NCBI GenBank assembly: GCA_030770535.1 | Contig: JASVEC010000012.1 | Location: forward strand, 248,001 to 312,000 | Source of the DNA: Batkoa obscura | Taxonomy: Eukaryota > Entomophthoromycota > Entomophthoromycetes > Entomophthorales > Batkoaceae | Direction of reading: 5' to 3' | Length of the DNA stretch: 64,000 bases | Shown: in pieces, positions 20,261 through 32,593 of the stretch | Numbering within the stretch: the first letter of the stretch is position 1 | Layout of the letters: each line of letters begins with the position of its first letter | Made by a program: the position numbers and the translations under genes | The notes under the pieces: generated by a model | Seen by the model: the letters and a program-made list of their open reading frames with translations, nothing else | Databases searched by the model: none | What the model was told of the DNA's origin: nothing

Positions 20261-23200
20261 TTATAATAGCTCTTTTAATTTCTTCAAAAATAGAAGCGCT
20301 AAAATGTATAAACGTAAAATTTAATTCATGATAATAATAAATACCTTCAATAGGCGAAAGCGCGTTTAGATCTATTTTTGAAAGCTAATAAAAATAAGTA
20401 AATAAATGCTATTACATAAAATTAAAATATATTACTTCTTTAGATACTAAATTATTAGGTGGCAACTATTAAAAATGTTAGCATTGATTTAATAATATAC
20501 AAAAATTTACCTTTTGATTACTAGCAAGCAAGCTTTGATTTAATTTCTCCAAGTAACTATTTGCTTCAATTAAAGCACTTTCTGGAATACCTGCTAAACG
20601 AGCAGTTTTCAAAGCAGCTGAGTCAGAAGCAGCCCCTGGTTTCAGTTTATGTAAAAAGGTAAAAGAATTGTTCTAATAAGTTAAGTTTAATTAAAAAATC
20701 AATATTAAAATTTATACCTCCAATTCAATTACTTCACTGTGAAAATTGACACATTTATTTAACCCCAACTCTTGGAAATTGTTGGCTAAATTCTGAAAAT
20801 GGGTTGCAAATAGAGTTCGGCATTGAATTTGATTTTGCAATTCTAACAATATACCATATGCAATGGCTTCCCCTTCCAAGGGTGAAGTGCCTCTACCTAT
20901 TTCATCAATAATTACTAGCGACTTTCTACTTGTTTTCTTTAATATATCCCCTGCCTCTTGCATTTCAACCATAAAGGTAGATTGTTCATTGGTTAAATTA
21001 TCGCCTGTGCCTATCTAATTAATTAAAAAATCATGTAACAACAAATAAGTGCAATGATAGTACTCTTGAATAAATAGCATCTGTGACACCAATTACCGCA
21101 TTTTCAGCTGGTATAAAAAATCCACATTGTGCCAATATAACGTTAATAGCTACCATTCTCAAAAAAGTACTTTTACCACCCATGTTGGGCCCAGTCAAAA
21201 CTAATATTTGATTACTGTCCAAAAGGATATCGTTATTAGTAAACAATTTGCTTTTTTTCAATAAACTTTGTTCTACTGTTAAATGTCGACAATTCATCAT
21301 TTTTACTTGCTCATCATGGACTAATTTTGGCCTATTTAGTTGATATTCATCACTTAACATGGCCATTGTGCTGCTTAAATCAATTTCGGATATAGTTTTA
21401 CTCATTTCGATAATTGACTCTTTACTTTTTAATATCTAAAATATCATATCAGTATTTGTTTTAATATCTTTAAACTAAATTACTTTTTGAATCAAATCAT
21501 TTAGTACAACCTTTTCACGATTCATAATATCTAAATTTATAGCTTCAATCTCAGTTGCTAATTTGGACCAATCCTATAACACATTATTATTGTTCTTGTT
21601 TATCTAAAATTTAAACTACCTCAACATAATATCGGTATTTTCCTTTCAAGGACTGAAATAGAGTTGGTGGTGATTTTAATTCACTTTTGTTATCTTCAAA
21701 TTTATTGTGGTCTCTAGAACTAATCTCAATGATGTGTGCCAAATTGCCAAATGTAACTAATTTTAATGATTTACAATCTATCATATAATAAGCATCAAGT
21801 TGTTTTATATATTATATTAAATGTACTTAATAATTCTCTTAAATTTAATTCCAAGTCCTCTTTCTGAGTAATTAGCTTTTCATATTGTTGCCGAAAATTT
21901 AACAGCTGCTTATCAGATCTAAAGAAGAAATTAAACGCTATTTTATTAAAGCGATTGACTTACTTATAATTAATTTTAACCTCCATGTTATTTATTTCTA
22001 ATGTATTTTTAGTAATATCTAACAATTCGCTTTTGAAATTTAACTTCTTTGTTAATCCTTTTATCATACTTTGATTTTTATATTCTCCTAATAATTGATT
22101 TAATTCTTCAGCTACTTGAAGCATATTGTAAATATCCAAAAGTTCCGAAAAAGAACCTAGATTTAAAGATAATTTTTGAATAGCATATTGGGCATCCTTA
22201 GTCTTTTTTAAACTTTGTCTTATTTTATTAATTATGGTTTTATTGAATATAAATACTTCTATTAGATTTAATCTAGTTTCAATCAAATTAATATCAGTTG
22301 ACGGGTTCGATAGATAATGGTAAAGCAAACGAGATCCCCCTTTGGTGACTGTTTTATTGAGTAAATTATACACGCTATTTTTTCCACCAAATAGCTCTAA
22401 ACTATCAATTGTACTTTTGTCCATTTTAACGGTTTGTTCGTCTTTTTTATTAACGTTTAATTCAAATTTGATTTCTTTATTCCCCATTACTTTATCGAAA
22501 TAATTGATAATACCATTAGCTGCTTTTTGTTCCAACTTTGTATACAACTTTATTTCTTTCTGTATCTTTCGAATGCCTTTTATTTTCCTGTTTAAGAATA
22601 ATTCCTTACTTTCAAAACTTAGTTTATATCCTTTTAATAGCTTGATTAACTCCGTTTCTTCTTCCAGTAATATAATTTCTTTAGGCTTAATAACAGCTAA
22701 ATCATTTAATAAATTTTCGATTTTACTACTTGAAATAAAAAACTCTCCAGTTGTAACATCTAACCATGACATACTGATATCATTTCCTTTCCTATATAAA
22801 CTTAATAAGTAATTGCATTTGGAGGTGTCTAGGAATGGAAGGTCGATTAACGTTCCTTTTGTATAAATCCTATCCACTTTTCTATAAAATTGCTTTGTAA
22901 TTTCATCTTGGTATTGTTCTAATATGGCAACATCTAACTCATGGGAAATAAGCTTTTCTAACTGTCTTTCTAAACTTTTTGCTGGAAACCCAGTAAATGA
23001 AAATACATGTTCTTTTACTTTTTTCTTTACTACAGCCAATCCTAAAAGTTCACCAATTTGTTCAGCTTGATCATAGTACATCTAATAAAATTCAATAAAT
23101 TACAGCAATAATAATATGATGTTACCTCATAGAAATCTCCAACTCTTATTAAAGCCACTTGGTTTTTATTATCAAGTTGGTATTTTTTCACTGTCTGTAA

Positions 23201-23389
23201 TAATTTACTAGAAGGTAAGTCTAAATCTACTGGATCCTGTTCGCCATTTATTTTCCCAACATCTTGAAGAAGCAAATTCCCCAACTCCTTATCCTTTGTA
23301 ACTAAATTTACTTTTCTTTTGCTAACTAGAAAGCATCGGGAAATTCTTATTACTTGTAAATTTCTATGAATAAAATAATTTAAAAACAT
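20261..23389 (-). CDS. MSH1: Mitochondrial MutS homologue MSH1
   Basis: Eleven exons (23389-23126, 23081-21964, 21918-21827, 21777-21620, 21573-21484, 21435-21064, 21014-20718, 20672-20511, 20465-20436, 20384-20345, 20298-20261) with 44-51-nt introns give 886 aa, against 959 in yeast. The N-terminus is basic and hydroxylated, consistent with a mitochondrial presequence. The mismatch-recognition Phe-x-Glu lies in RVGDFYEMYY (Phe86, Glu88). The MSH1-type block GTLIDLPFLDTSKCNYLLSLY follows, then the ATPase: Walker A GPNMGGKST (656-664), TGDNLTNEQSTFMVEM, Walker B LVIIDEIGRGTS (Asp735, Glu736) and ATHF. The C-terminal LSPIEALLFLKKLKELL matches the family end. It repairs or stabilises mitochondrial DNA. 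The last exons are only 30-40 nt, and the model stays in frame throughout. Confidence 0.92.
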
Positions 23390-23795
23390 TTTTATAAATA
23401 ATTTTGATCACTATTTTTTTGCATTTATCTATAAAAATGGAATTCGTGTAATTAAAAAATTAAATAATCATATATATATAAAATGTTAAGAATAATGAAT
23501 TTAAGTTGAAACTTTATTGTTTGGTTAAAAAATAAACTAAAGCAAATATAAGATAATATCTGTCGAAATTTACATCCAGATATGTTTTCTGAAAACGTTA
23601 ACAGTTTTAATATGAAATATGTGAAACCTTAAAAATTCAGTTGGTCTTACTAAAACTTTAGCTCGCTTCTGGATTTATTTTCACTGATAATATTTAAAGT
23701 AATTATATAACCCATTTAATAACCGAAATTTATAAATAAAACTAAACCGTAAATAAAAAAACTTAATTCATTTTTATAAAAACTATATTTTAGAT
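23390..23795. other. Intergenic region between MSH1 and eL28
   Basis: 406 bp separating two genes transcribed in the same direction. It must contain the MSH1 promoter and the eL28 3' end. Strongly AT-rich; no motif stands out. Confidence 0.5.
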
Positions 23796-24292
23796 TTAAG
23801 CTTGTTTGGTGGTTGGCTTAACTCTTTTGTTGTTAGAACGGTAAAGAGCGAAAGCACGGAGTTGAGCATTCTAATGATATTAGTTTTTAGGAAATTACAA
23901 AAATTTAAAATCTTACCTTGTATTGGTCATCACGGTGAGCATTTCTGGTAACTAAACCGACAATTTTCTTTTGTCCTTGTTTGAAATGGTTAGCACGTAC
24001 ATTAACTTTAACTAAATGTTTGCTTGGTTTATTGAAGTTTTTAGCTCCAGTGGTATAATGGGCTGTAACTCCTTTAGGTCCAGCAACTAAACCGATAGCC
24101 TATAAAATTATGTTAACATTTTTCTCTATGCTTTAATATTTTATTTACATTGGTTTGGATGAAACCAGTTTGGGTACGGTTATGTAAGTTAGTTAAGTTT
24201 AATGGATCACGGGAGAAAGTGACACCAGATCTTTTAACTAAGTAAGTGTTGTTACGTTTGGTAACTTCCCAAAGGAGATCAGTAGAGACCAT
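23796..24292 (-). CDS. RPL28: 60S ribosomal protein eL28
   Basis: Three exons, 24292-24149, 24099-23917 and 23870-23796, with introns of 49 and 46 nt, give 133 aa (human eL28 is 137). The start MVSTDLLWEVTKRNNTYLVK matches the eL28 pattern xxLxWxxxRxxxxFLxK. Then come FSRDPLNLTNLHNR, the VGLVTRNAHRDDQY segment and a basic C-terminus with LRAFALYRSNNKRVK. It is a structural protein of the large subunit. The eL28 family is absent from Saccharomyces, so its presence helps place the organism outside that group. The symbol follows the human eL28 name; yeast RPL28 is a different protein (uL15). GC content is higher than in the surroundings, as for RPS8. Confidence 0.88.
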
Positions 24293-26847
24293 CTACATTG
24301 TATTTTTTATGGTTAGAAATGTTATAAATTATAAAACATGCATATATTGATCGAATAATATTGACTTTTGGGTTGTCTTTATTCAAAATCATCATATTTA
24401 ATTTCCATAGAAACTAACCTTATTTATTTATAATTAAATTTGAAGGAAAAGAAAGTTTCTAATTTTTTTACTACTACAAAACAAGCCTGCCAATTTTCGA
24501 TTTTTTCTCTGCAATACCCCTGCAATTTTTTATAGAAAAATCTTTTTTTTATCATTTCTTTTGCAAATCTCGATTCCCATAATTTTTTTTAGTAAATTGT
24601 TAAACAAAATTTTAAAAAAAATTAAACGAAAATAAATATTTTTTTCATGTTCAAATATTAGGTCTCTTATTATACAAATACACTGGTTTGTATTTTATAT
24701 TTTATATTTTATATCCTTCTATTGCTAAAGCAAATTACTTCAAAAACATATTTTGAAAATCTAAAACATTCAGCTTATTAAGAAACCCTCATTTTGAAAA
24801 AATAAGTGCAAAACTCTTTGATTTTTATAATGCATCACTCTTTACATGAGACATTGTCACTTTTTTTAAAATATTAATCCTTGCTCATAAATAAATTCAC
24901 TTTCATCAAAGAATTCTACTTTTTAATAGAACTAGCCACAGTTTCAAAAAATGAAAGACTTACAGACATTGAAAAAGAAATAAATAGCCTATAATGAAAT
25001 GTTTATATTGAAAAGGTTAAATTGTTCTAAGTAGATAATAAATTTTATGTTTATACGTATCCATTCCTCTGGCTAATAAAATAGTCTAATTTATAATACA
25101 ATCAATAAACCGAGTTACTTTACTATTACTGGTTTGGATGCAAGATTGCCATTTTTTAGTTGGATAGGGACCAATTTTGCGGACTATTTTATTTAATTGG
25201 GCAAAGAATATTGGCAGATCAAGATCAAGATAGACATTAAAATTAATAAATCTTTAATTGACAGGTACTTTTCCAGAAGATCAGCCAAATGGGTCAATAG
25301 TAAAAGTAAGAAGAGTACATATAATATTAGTTACATAAGGTTTTGTTGTAATTGAAAACTCAAATTTCATTATCAAAAGCTTGAATTTGTACAATTACTT
25401 CAAAATAAATATTTTATAATATTAAGCTACAAATATAGGCGGTATATATTGGTCAAAAAAATACATCCACATATATTTAAAGATTAAATATAAACCTTTA
25501 AAAATTGCTGTTTTTTAAAGAAAATAAAAATTTTGTTAGTAATTTATGTAAGTTTAAAAAAATGCCAACTAAAATTTGAAATTTTTAAAATTAGGTATAG
25601 AATGATTTGAACAGTTGACTGAAATTTAACTAAATTTTAAATTCAAGTTAAAAAATAGTTTTTAATAGTATTTAAGATAAATTTTATTTTATCATTACAA
25701 AATTTTTAATAACCACCCTAGAACAATATTTGAGGGTTACTCTGTTAGTATCTATCATTTGAAGTTATATGGTTCAGAACTGATAGAGTATCAGTTGAGA
25801 CAAGATCGACCCATTTAGGTCGGTTTGCAAAAGTACTTGTTAATATAAAATTGCCAATTAAAATAAAACTACATGTTTAGCTTTAATAAATATATTATAT
25901 GAGTTGTATTGTACAAAAACAGATGCAATGCCTTAATGATATCAAATTTTTAATTTTTATATTTAATATTTTATTCTATTTTTAACTATTTTTAACTATT
26001 TTTTAAAGCAAAAGTAACACATTTGAAACTAAAAATTCAAGCTTTAAATTAGAGCTTTTTGTTTACGAAACAAATTGTTTAGTTTAAAGCTACAAAATTT
26101 TAAATACATAAAAAGGTCATGATTAAAAGGAGTTACTTAACTCTGTTGTTTTATTTATAAAACTCCTTTAAATAAACTTTCATATTTCAAATAAACTTAG
26201 ATTTATCAAAGTTTCATAAACTGAGTAAGTAAAATTGATGAATCAAGTTATTGGAAAGATATAAATAACATGCTGATTTCATTGGACATGATAAATACAA
26301 GTTAACTTTATCAAGCAAAGTTGGATATTCTTTTTAGGGTGTTAAAATAGATGAATAATACACTAATTATTTGATACAGATACTTAATTTGAAGATCTTT
26401 CATAGGTTGCGGTGACTAATAAAGTAGGGGATTACATTATGGATAAAGCTAATTGATTAAATTATTAGCCTATTAATCGCATTTAAACTAAAAGAACAAA
26501 TCATTTATACATAATAATGTGACTTAATAAATTTCTATAGTGTATAATATTGAATAATCAGTTTATTGAATATGGAATGATAAAATAAAATCATTGCAAT
26601 AGATTCGTAATATATATATAAGATTAACGTTGAAAAGATAAGGAAAGCAAACATAAAAACCAAATGAATAAGATATAAGACTAAACAGGGCAATAAAATG
26701 TAGTTTAGATTGAATAAAGTAGATTAAAATGCAGAAATAAACTTCTTGCTTAAACAAATATGAGAAGGAAGGGGGGATATTGAAGAATTGAAAATAAAGA
26801 AAAATATAATATTAATTGTTGCTAACAATAGTGAAAAGAATAAAACA
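24293..26847. other. Gene-poor region
   Basis: About 2.6 kb of AT-rich DNA. The left end is the eL28 promoter, with a TTTTA-type short repeat near 24692-24714. A fragment resembling the right end of the window's inverted-repeat family (CAAAAAAATACATCCACA) lies near 25454-25471. No gene could be supported; short ORFs here are hydrophobic products of AT-rich sequence. Confidence 0.4.
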
Positions 26848-27426
26848 TTAAAGGAAAAATTGATTAATATCAATAGGAAAGTCATGAAAGTTGTAATGAT
26901 TTGAAAAATTTAACAAGCAAATTTCCCACTTCATGTAACAAGAGTGTAAAATAAATAGACGGTGATCCAGCTCCATCAAAATTAAGTTTTGCATTTTGGC
27001 TAAATCCTGTTTACTAACCAAAGTAATGCTTTGCCAGAGTTCCATGTTATATTTGGTATCTAACAACCATACATAGCTTAACTTCAAACATGCGATAAAA
27101 ATCAAGTTAACAGGATAATTATTTAATAAGAAAGATTTTTTATGTACCAAGCGAGTAAAATAGTTCAAACTTACCAATATAATACTTGGTGGTGCGCGTA
27201 AGCTACTAATTAACATTTGATAAAAATTCGGGTTGGGGATCAATCCTTTTTTGTTATCATAGTTAGCTTGAATGTAGATGATTCTTTGTATAAAATTAAT
27301 TATTGTTGAATCTGGTAGTTGGGTTATTTCATTATACTTTTTATTTATAATAGCAGGAAAAAGTCGCGAATCGAATCTGTTTATGCTTTGTATTTCACAA
27401 TCTATTTCTTGCTGATATAATGTCAT
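26848..27426 (-). CDS. Pho80/Pcl-like cyclin
   Basis: Single-exon, 192 aa from the first ATG. It has the layout of the Pho80/Pcl cyclin box: FIQRIIYIQ at about 45-53, the PPSIILVSLNYFTRLV helix at 79-94, NLIFIACLKLSYVWLLDTKYN at 108-128 (family position K-x2-x-D-x-x-x-N) and the ITLVSKQDLAKMQNLILMELDHRLFI helix at about 134-159. Such cyclins bind a Pho85-like kinase and control phosphate response, glycogen or cell-cycle steps. It is short, with little outside the box, and the motifs are diverged. Which Pcl subgroup it belongs to cannot be told. Confidence 0.7.
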   Translation of the reverse strand: MTLYQQEIDCEIQSINRFDSRLFPAIINKKYNEITQLPDSTIINFIQRIIYIQANYDNKKGLIPNPNFYQMLISSLRAPPSIILVSLNYFTRLVHKKSFLLNNYPVNLIFIACLKLSYVWLLDTKYNMELWQSITLVSKQDLAKMQNLILMELDHRLFILHSCYMKWEICLLNFSNHYNFHDFPIDINQFFL

Positions 27427-28838
27427 TTTTTTCAAAAAGTAAAAAAAATAAAGTCAAATCTCTTTGGTTCTGTTTTTATACCAAAAATAAAATCATTTTA
27501 GTTGCAGCATTTGTCATCTTATCCGTAATTTCATCCAATTGATTTGACAGCTAAATTCATTCGTGTCCAATCATTACAATGTATTTGCTATATTTAGCTG
27601 TAAACTATTATTTTATTTGTTAATTAGATTTTGATTCGAATTTTCGGATTAACTTTGCAAATCACTCATTTTTTCATTTGGCTGAGAGGTAATCTTATTT
27701 GTTGGTTATTTGAGTTTGGTAAAAATAATTTGCTACTTTTACTCTAGTTTTCACTTCGATGTATTGTAATAGCTATGTTATTGACTCTATCAAGCTGTTT
27801 GAAACTAAAAATTCATATAAAAATTGATATTTAATAAACAGCAATTAAACACCTAGAGCACAAAAACGTGCAGATAGCGAAAAATATTAAATACATAAAA
27901 AATAGCAAACTCATATCTATAACACATCAAAGTTCTACGATTATCACTGTATTTAAAACTTGCTGTAATTTCAACTTATTTATTTTGCTTTAAGGCTTAA
28001 ATTTGAAACTGTGCTAATAATATTATTAAAAGTGGGGATATTATTTAAAAATAAACTATTAAATCTTATAAACAAGCCACTTTAAATAATATCCTCGTTT
28101 TGTAATATATGTATATAATACCATTCAACCATTTTAAAACAAAAGGTACTATATTATTGACAAGAGTTTTTCGATAACAATTAGAACCAAAAGTAAAAGA
28201 AAGTTATAATTTCCAATATAGACCATCAACGCTTTTGAGCAAAATGAGCAGAATATTTATGATATAATGTTTTAAACCCCTCTTTTTTTTCGCTTAATAG
28301 TAAAACATACTGGTAATAGGATTTTTGTTCAGTTTTGTTTCTTTTTCTGATTCAAGTTATTATAAATTTTGTAGAGATTTAGTGCACGTTCATTTTTGGC
28401 GATACTACTATCACAAAACTATCTCTCAATTTGCTCGAACTGTTTTGTTCAAATAGCCATGGTGAGTTATAAATGCTGTACGTTTAAATTGAAAAATTTA
28501 ATTATTATGTTGATTTATAAAAGTAAATCAACTGGAAAAAAACACAAGGTTAAATATTATAAAACTATAATTATTCTAAAGTTACTTTGTTTATTATAGC
28601 TGTAATACAACAATAGTAAATACTGCATTATAAAATATTTGTTACAAATATTTCATATTTATTATTAAAAAGGGTATTTCAAATTCCAGATTAAATACGA
28701 AGTAGATTATCAAATCTATAATATATATAAATGCTACAAGACTTTATTTTATTAAAAACATAAATAATATTGTGTAAAAAAATACGTTTTTGCAGCAATA
28801 CTTAAACTTTTTATAATTTACATAGAAAATAGATTATT
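27427..28838. other. Upstream region of the cyclin gene and gene-poor DNA
   Basis: About 1.4 kb. A T/A-rich leader precedes the cyclin start. No gene, RNA or repeat can be supported; the longest open stretch (about 28396-28599) looks random in composition. Confidence 0.4.
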
Positions 28839-28939
28839 TGGGGATGTATTTTTTTGTTTAAGAATTTTACTAACAATTTTTCCGCTCAAATAACGCTCAA
28901 AAAATGGAAAAAGTAATGAAACCAAAAAAAACACCCCCA
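28839..28939 (+). mobile_element. MITE-like inverted-repeat element, copy D
   Basis: 101 bp from TGGGGATGTATTTTTTTG to AACACCCCCA, one of the best-preserved copies, flanked on both sides by ATTT. The internal pair TTTTTCC...GGAAAAA gives a second, inner inverted repeat. Confidence 0.82.
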
Positions 28940-31792
28940 TTTAGTATATAGTTTAAGCAGTGGAGATTTCACAAAGGATATTAAGGGTAAAGGAATACTA
29001 AAAATAACTTTTTGTATACATATAATAAACTATATTAAGTAAAATTCTATAACATGATAAGTTTTGTATTACCGCTTTTATATTTATAATAGCTATAAAA
29101 ATCGGATTATAAACAGCAGCTATTTCTAGTTATACATAAATGTCAAAAGTTAGAAAACAAACATAATTTTTAACCATGCTGTAAATTGCGGTTATTGTAA
29201 TATAAAGCTTTGATCTCTACTCGTTTTCAATTAGCATAAATTTGAGGTTGTAAAATTAAGCTTAAACTTCTTTTGATCTTAATTAGGTATCTTTTAGGAG
29301 TTAGGTTCCTGTGTCGTTTAGTCATGTTATTTGTATAATAAACCCTCCATAAATCTAGAATCGTATACTTTTGATACTATCATGAACTATAGACTATACG
29401 CATAAATTTCTGATATAATTTTTCGAAATAAAAACCTTTAATAAAATTTTTTAATTAATTATGACCTGGACTTTAAAGACTAAAAAAAGTAAAAACGTAA
29501 GTTTGTAAATAAGCTTGTAATGAATATAAAAAAAGGGTGTTTTATATAATAATAACATTATTGTTATCATTTAACTTTTTTTAAAAACACCGAGTAATAA
29601 AGGGGGAAAATAAAATAATTGAAGGATGAAGAATCGGTAATTTAATGAATAAAATAATCATGCCTATTAAAAATGATCTTAACTTTCTTGGCTTTGGTAA
29701 CAAAATATTCATTTCAAAAAAACATTAAATAAACTTTCGAAAAGATGTCAAAAATATAGTTGATAATATGCGTGGGATTAAAATTAGGGATGCGCTCATG
29801 ATAAAAAATTTCATCTTACTTAACCAATATAAAAGAAAATTCAACGATAAAGGATAGCTTAGAGATAAACGGTAGCTTAAAGTACTAGTCTCTGGGAATC
29901 AAATTTAACTTTAGAAATGTAAACTGTATAAAGAAATGTTATTAAAACTTTTATAGTAGTTATTCTATTAAGTTTAAGCTACAATCCTAATTTAGATTCT
30001 AATTTGCTTGACAACTGGTATCGTAGTTTATACTACGTAATTAAGCTTTATTTCCTGTTTGTAGACATGCTTCTATTCCTCGATTTAATTCCCGCTATTT
30101 TCTTTTAGCTATGTCCCAAGTCGAGAAATTAATGTTTATACATATAAAGTCGATTGCTTTAATCATCTCTTCTTTAATAAAAATCCAGCTATCATGATGT
30201 CTGTATATTCTTATGTTATCAAATTAATAAAATTTCAAGTTTTAAACAACAAATAAAAAAGTTAGTCATTTAAACAATAGATAGCAATGTTGAATACCAT
30301 GTCATCTGAAAAACTGAAAGTTAAATTCTAATGGCATGGTAAATACAAATTAGGTCTAATTTCGCATAATTCTAAAGAATTTAAAGTATGATAAGCTACC
30401 ATTACATTTCTTCAGTTCCGTATTATAAAATAAATCTTTGATGCAATTGATTCTATATATGTAGACATTAATGCAATTTACGGAATAGCCTCTTTTGTTG
30501 GTATATTGTAATAGTTTGGATTTCCAAATAACCTTTTTAATTTTTATAGTTCATTTAAAAGTAAAGCCGAGGGATATTCTAATACATTAATTTGTAAATA
30601 GCGCTTTAAACCATACATGAAATTTTATTTCCACTAAAATGATATAACTTATTATTTTAAAAACAGATTAAGGCACTTAAAGTGCTATGCTTTCGTAAGT
30701 TTTTATTATTGAGTGTTCTTAATCTTCAGAGGATGGAGTCGAAAAGCGTGTAATGAAATATATTACATTATATCAAATGATTATGTGCTGGAAGTTTCTT
30801 TATGATTGAGAGTTGCCCTATACCACTTGTTTCGCTTATTTGAGTTTAAAATAGATTTTAATTAAAGTACTAAAATCGTGTTAATATAGTATTTCATTAT
30901 TATACATAACGTCAATTGCTAGAAATAGCTAATGTTAAGGTAAGTAAAAACCAAACGTATGTGAACAAAAAATAGAATTATATCTTAAGTGCTCCTAAAC
31001 CTCAATTCTAATAATAATGAATGGTTTATAAATAAAATATATTGAATGATGTTTTATTTTGTTAGTTTTTTATGTTATCTCTAAAATTATTTAATTTTCA
31101 TTTAAATCTTACGAAAAAATAATATTGAAATAAATAATTAGTTTAATGCATCACTTAGACTCATAATTAGCGAATATACGGAAAAAGTATAGTCTATCTT
31201 GAATAACAGTGGGTTTGGGTAAGTAATAGTAACTTGTTTTTATTATATTTTTGTACAAATGATAATTTCCAAATACAGCATACTCGAACTTTTATAGTAC
31301 TATTGGGGATCTCGGATTGAATTATATAAATTAAACAAGGTTCATTTCAAATAAATCGAAGTTTTGAGAATTAATTTTAAAGTAAAATTCAATAGATTTC
31401 TAGTGGTAATATAATATAGCATGTATATATATAATATAATATGTTTAAATAGTGTATGATTTAATTATTTATATATTACTATTGAAGTTTTTCTAATATG
31501 GGGCTGAAGGGCCAAGTAATAATAAATTAATGTTTTGTTTATGAATAGATTATCAAAATAAATTTTGAAAAAAGAAACAGGAAACCTATTCTTGAGAAAA
31601 TAATAACTCTAGAATGTATAAAGAATATAAAAACAATCAGAGACTATTAAGAACCAAATTTACATAAATATAGTTAGTTACTTAACTATGATTTTGAAAT
31701 CAATCAAAATATCAATTGACAAATCCATATCAAAAAAGTATATAAACTAATTAAATTGATTTCACTGTTTAAAGCTACCATGAAAACAATAA
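28940..31792. promoter_or_regulatory. Gene-poor region ending in a promoter with TATA box and overlapping uORF
   Basis: About 2.9 kb without genes. Near its right end a TATA-like TATATAAAC lies at about 31739-31747, some 50 bp before the Zn2Cys6 start. An upstream ATG at 31780 opens a six-codon uORF that ends at 31800, overlapping the main ATG at 31793, so it may reduce translation of the downstream protein. Confidence 0.45.
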
Positions 31793-32593
31793 ATGGGTAA
31801 AAAAAACTGTATTCAAGCTTGTGACCAATGTAAAAAAAAACATCGCAAATGTATCTTTGAAGAGAACTCTTGTTATTATTGTCGAAAAGAAGGGAATCAA
31901 TGTACTTATGCTATGGAAAATAACAAACGTGGGAAGATGAGAGAAAGAGAAATAGCAATGATGAATCAAATGGAGAATAGAATTCAATCTATTAAAGTGG
32001 ATAATACTTTCGTTAACTTTGATCCAAGTAATATTCATTTGCTTTATAATGATTTGATTCAAGACAATGGGGAAGATAGTAATGAGGAAATTAATGACAT
32101 TAGTGTGGCTAATGATAGCTTACCAAGAAGCAGTGGTAATATTGTATATGATCAAGTTATTTCACTCAGTACATCAATGGAGTATCCTCATCAAGTTAAA
32201 TCGAATGTTCATATATTACCAGAAAATTGTTCTTTAGGCCCACTTTATATTAATCCTCAATTAATGGATAGTAGTTTTAATCAAGAGCTTTGGAGGTCGC
32301 CGCCTATTACTACTTCTCCTTTTGATAGTATGAATTATGGTTTAAATATGTATCCAAACATAGACCAAGAGGGTGATTATGACTTAAATATGTATTCAAG
32401 AATGAGAGAAGGGAGTGATCAAGAATTAAATATGTATCCAAACATTGAGTTAAGGACTGGTTATAGTTTAAATATATGTTCCAATCCAAATCAAAGTATG
32501 AGTAGTTATATGCCAAACAGTGGAATTATAAGCAACGTAAATTTCTATTTTGATCCCTATTTTCAATCATCTTATTCAAAATCTGAATATTAA
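31793..32593 (+). CDS. Short Zn2Cys6 zinc-cluster protein, paralogue 2
   Basis: Single-exon, 266 aa. Cys at 10, 13, 20, 27, 30 and 37 form a zinc cluster with exactly the spacing of the protein at 13864; the two also share MGxKxCIQACDxCK, CTY, the NNKRG basic patch and the motif F(V/I)NFDxSNIHLLY (here 73-85). After this the two diverge. This copy has an extended C-terminus with at least four degenerate repeats centred on LNMYPNI or LNMYSRM (about residues 180-230), spaced 17-22 residues apart, plus many Asn, Ser and Met. No middle homology region is present. A DNA-binding regulator is likely; partners and targets are unknown. The start is preceded by an overlapping uORF. Confidence 0.82.
   Translation: MGKKNCIQACDQCKKKHRKCIFEENSCYYCRKEGNQCTYAMENNKRGKMREREIAMMNQMENRIQSIKVDNTFVNFDPSNIHLLYNDLIQDNGEDSNEEINDISVANDSLPRSSGNIVYDQVISLSTSMEYPHQVKSNVHILPENCSLGPLYINPQLMDSSFNQELWRSPPITTSPFDSMNYGLNMYPNIDQEGDYDLNMYSRMREGSDQELNMYPNIELRTGYSLNICSNPNQSMSSYMPNSGIISNVNFYFDPYFQSSYSKSEY

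Noticed and set aside
28396-28599. Short open reading frame of 67 codons
   Set aside because: Composition is random-looking, no motif or signal peptide, isolated in gene-poor DNA.
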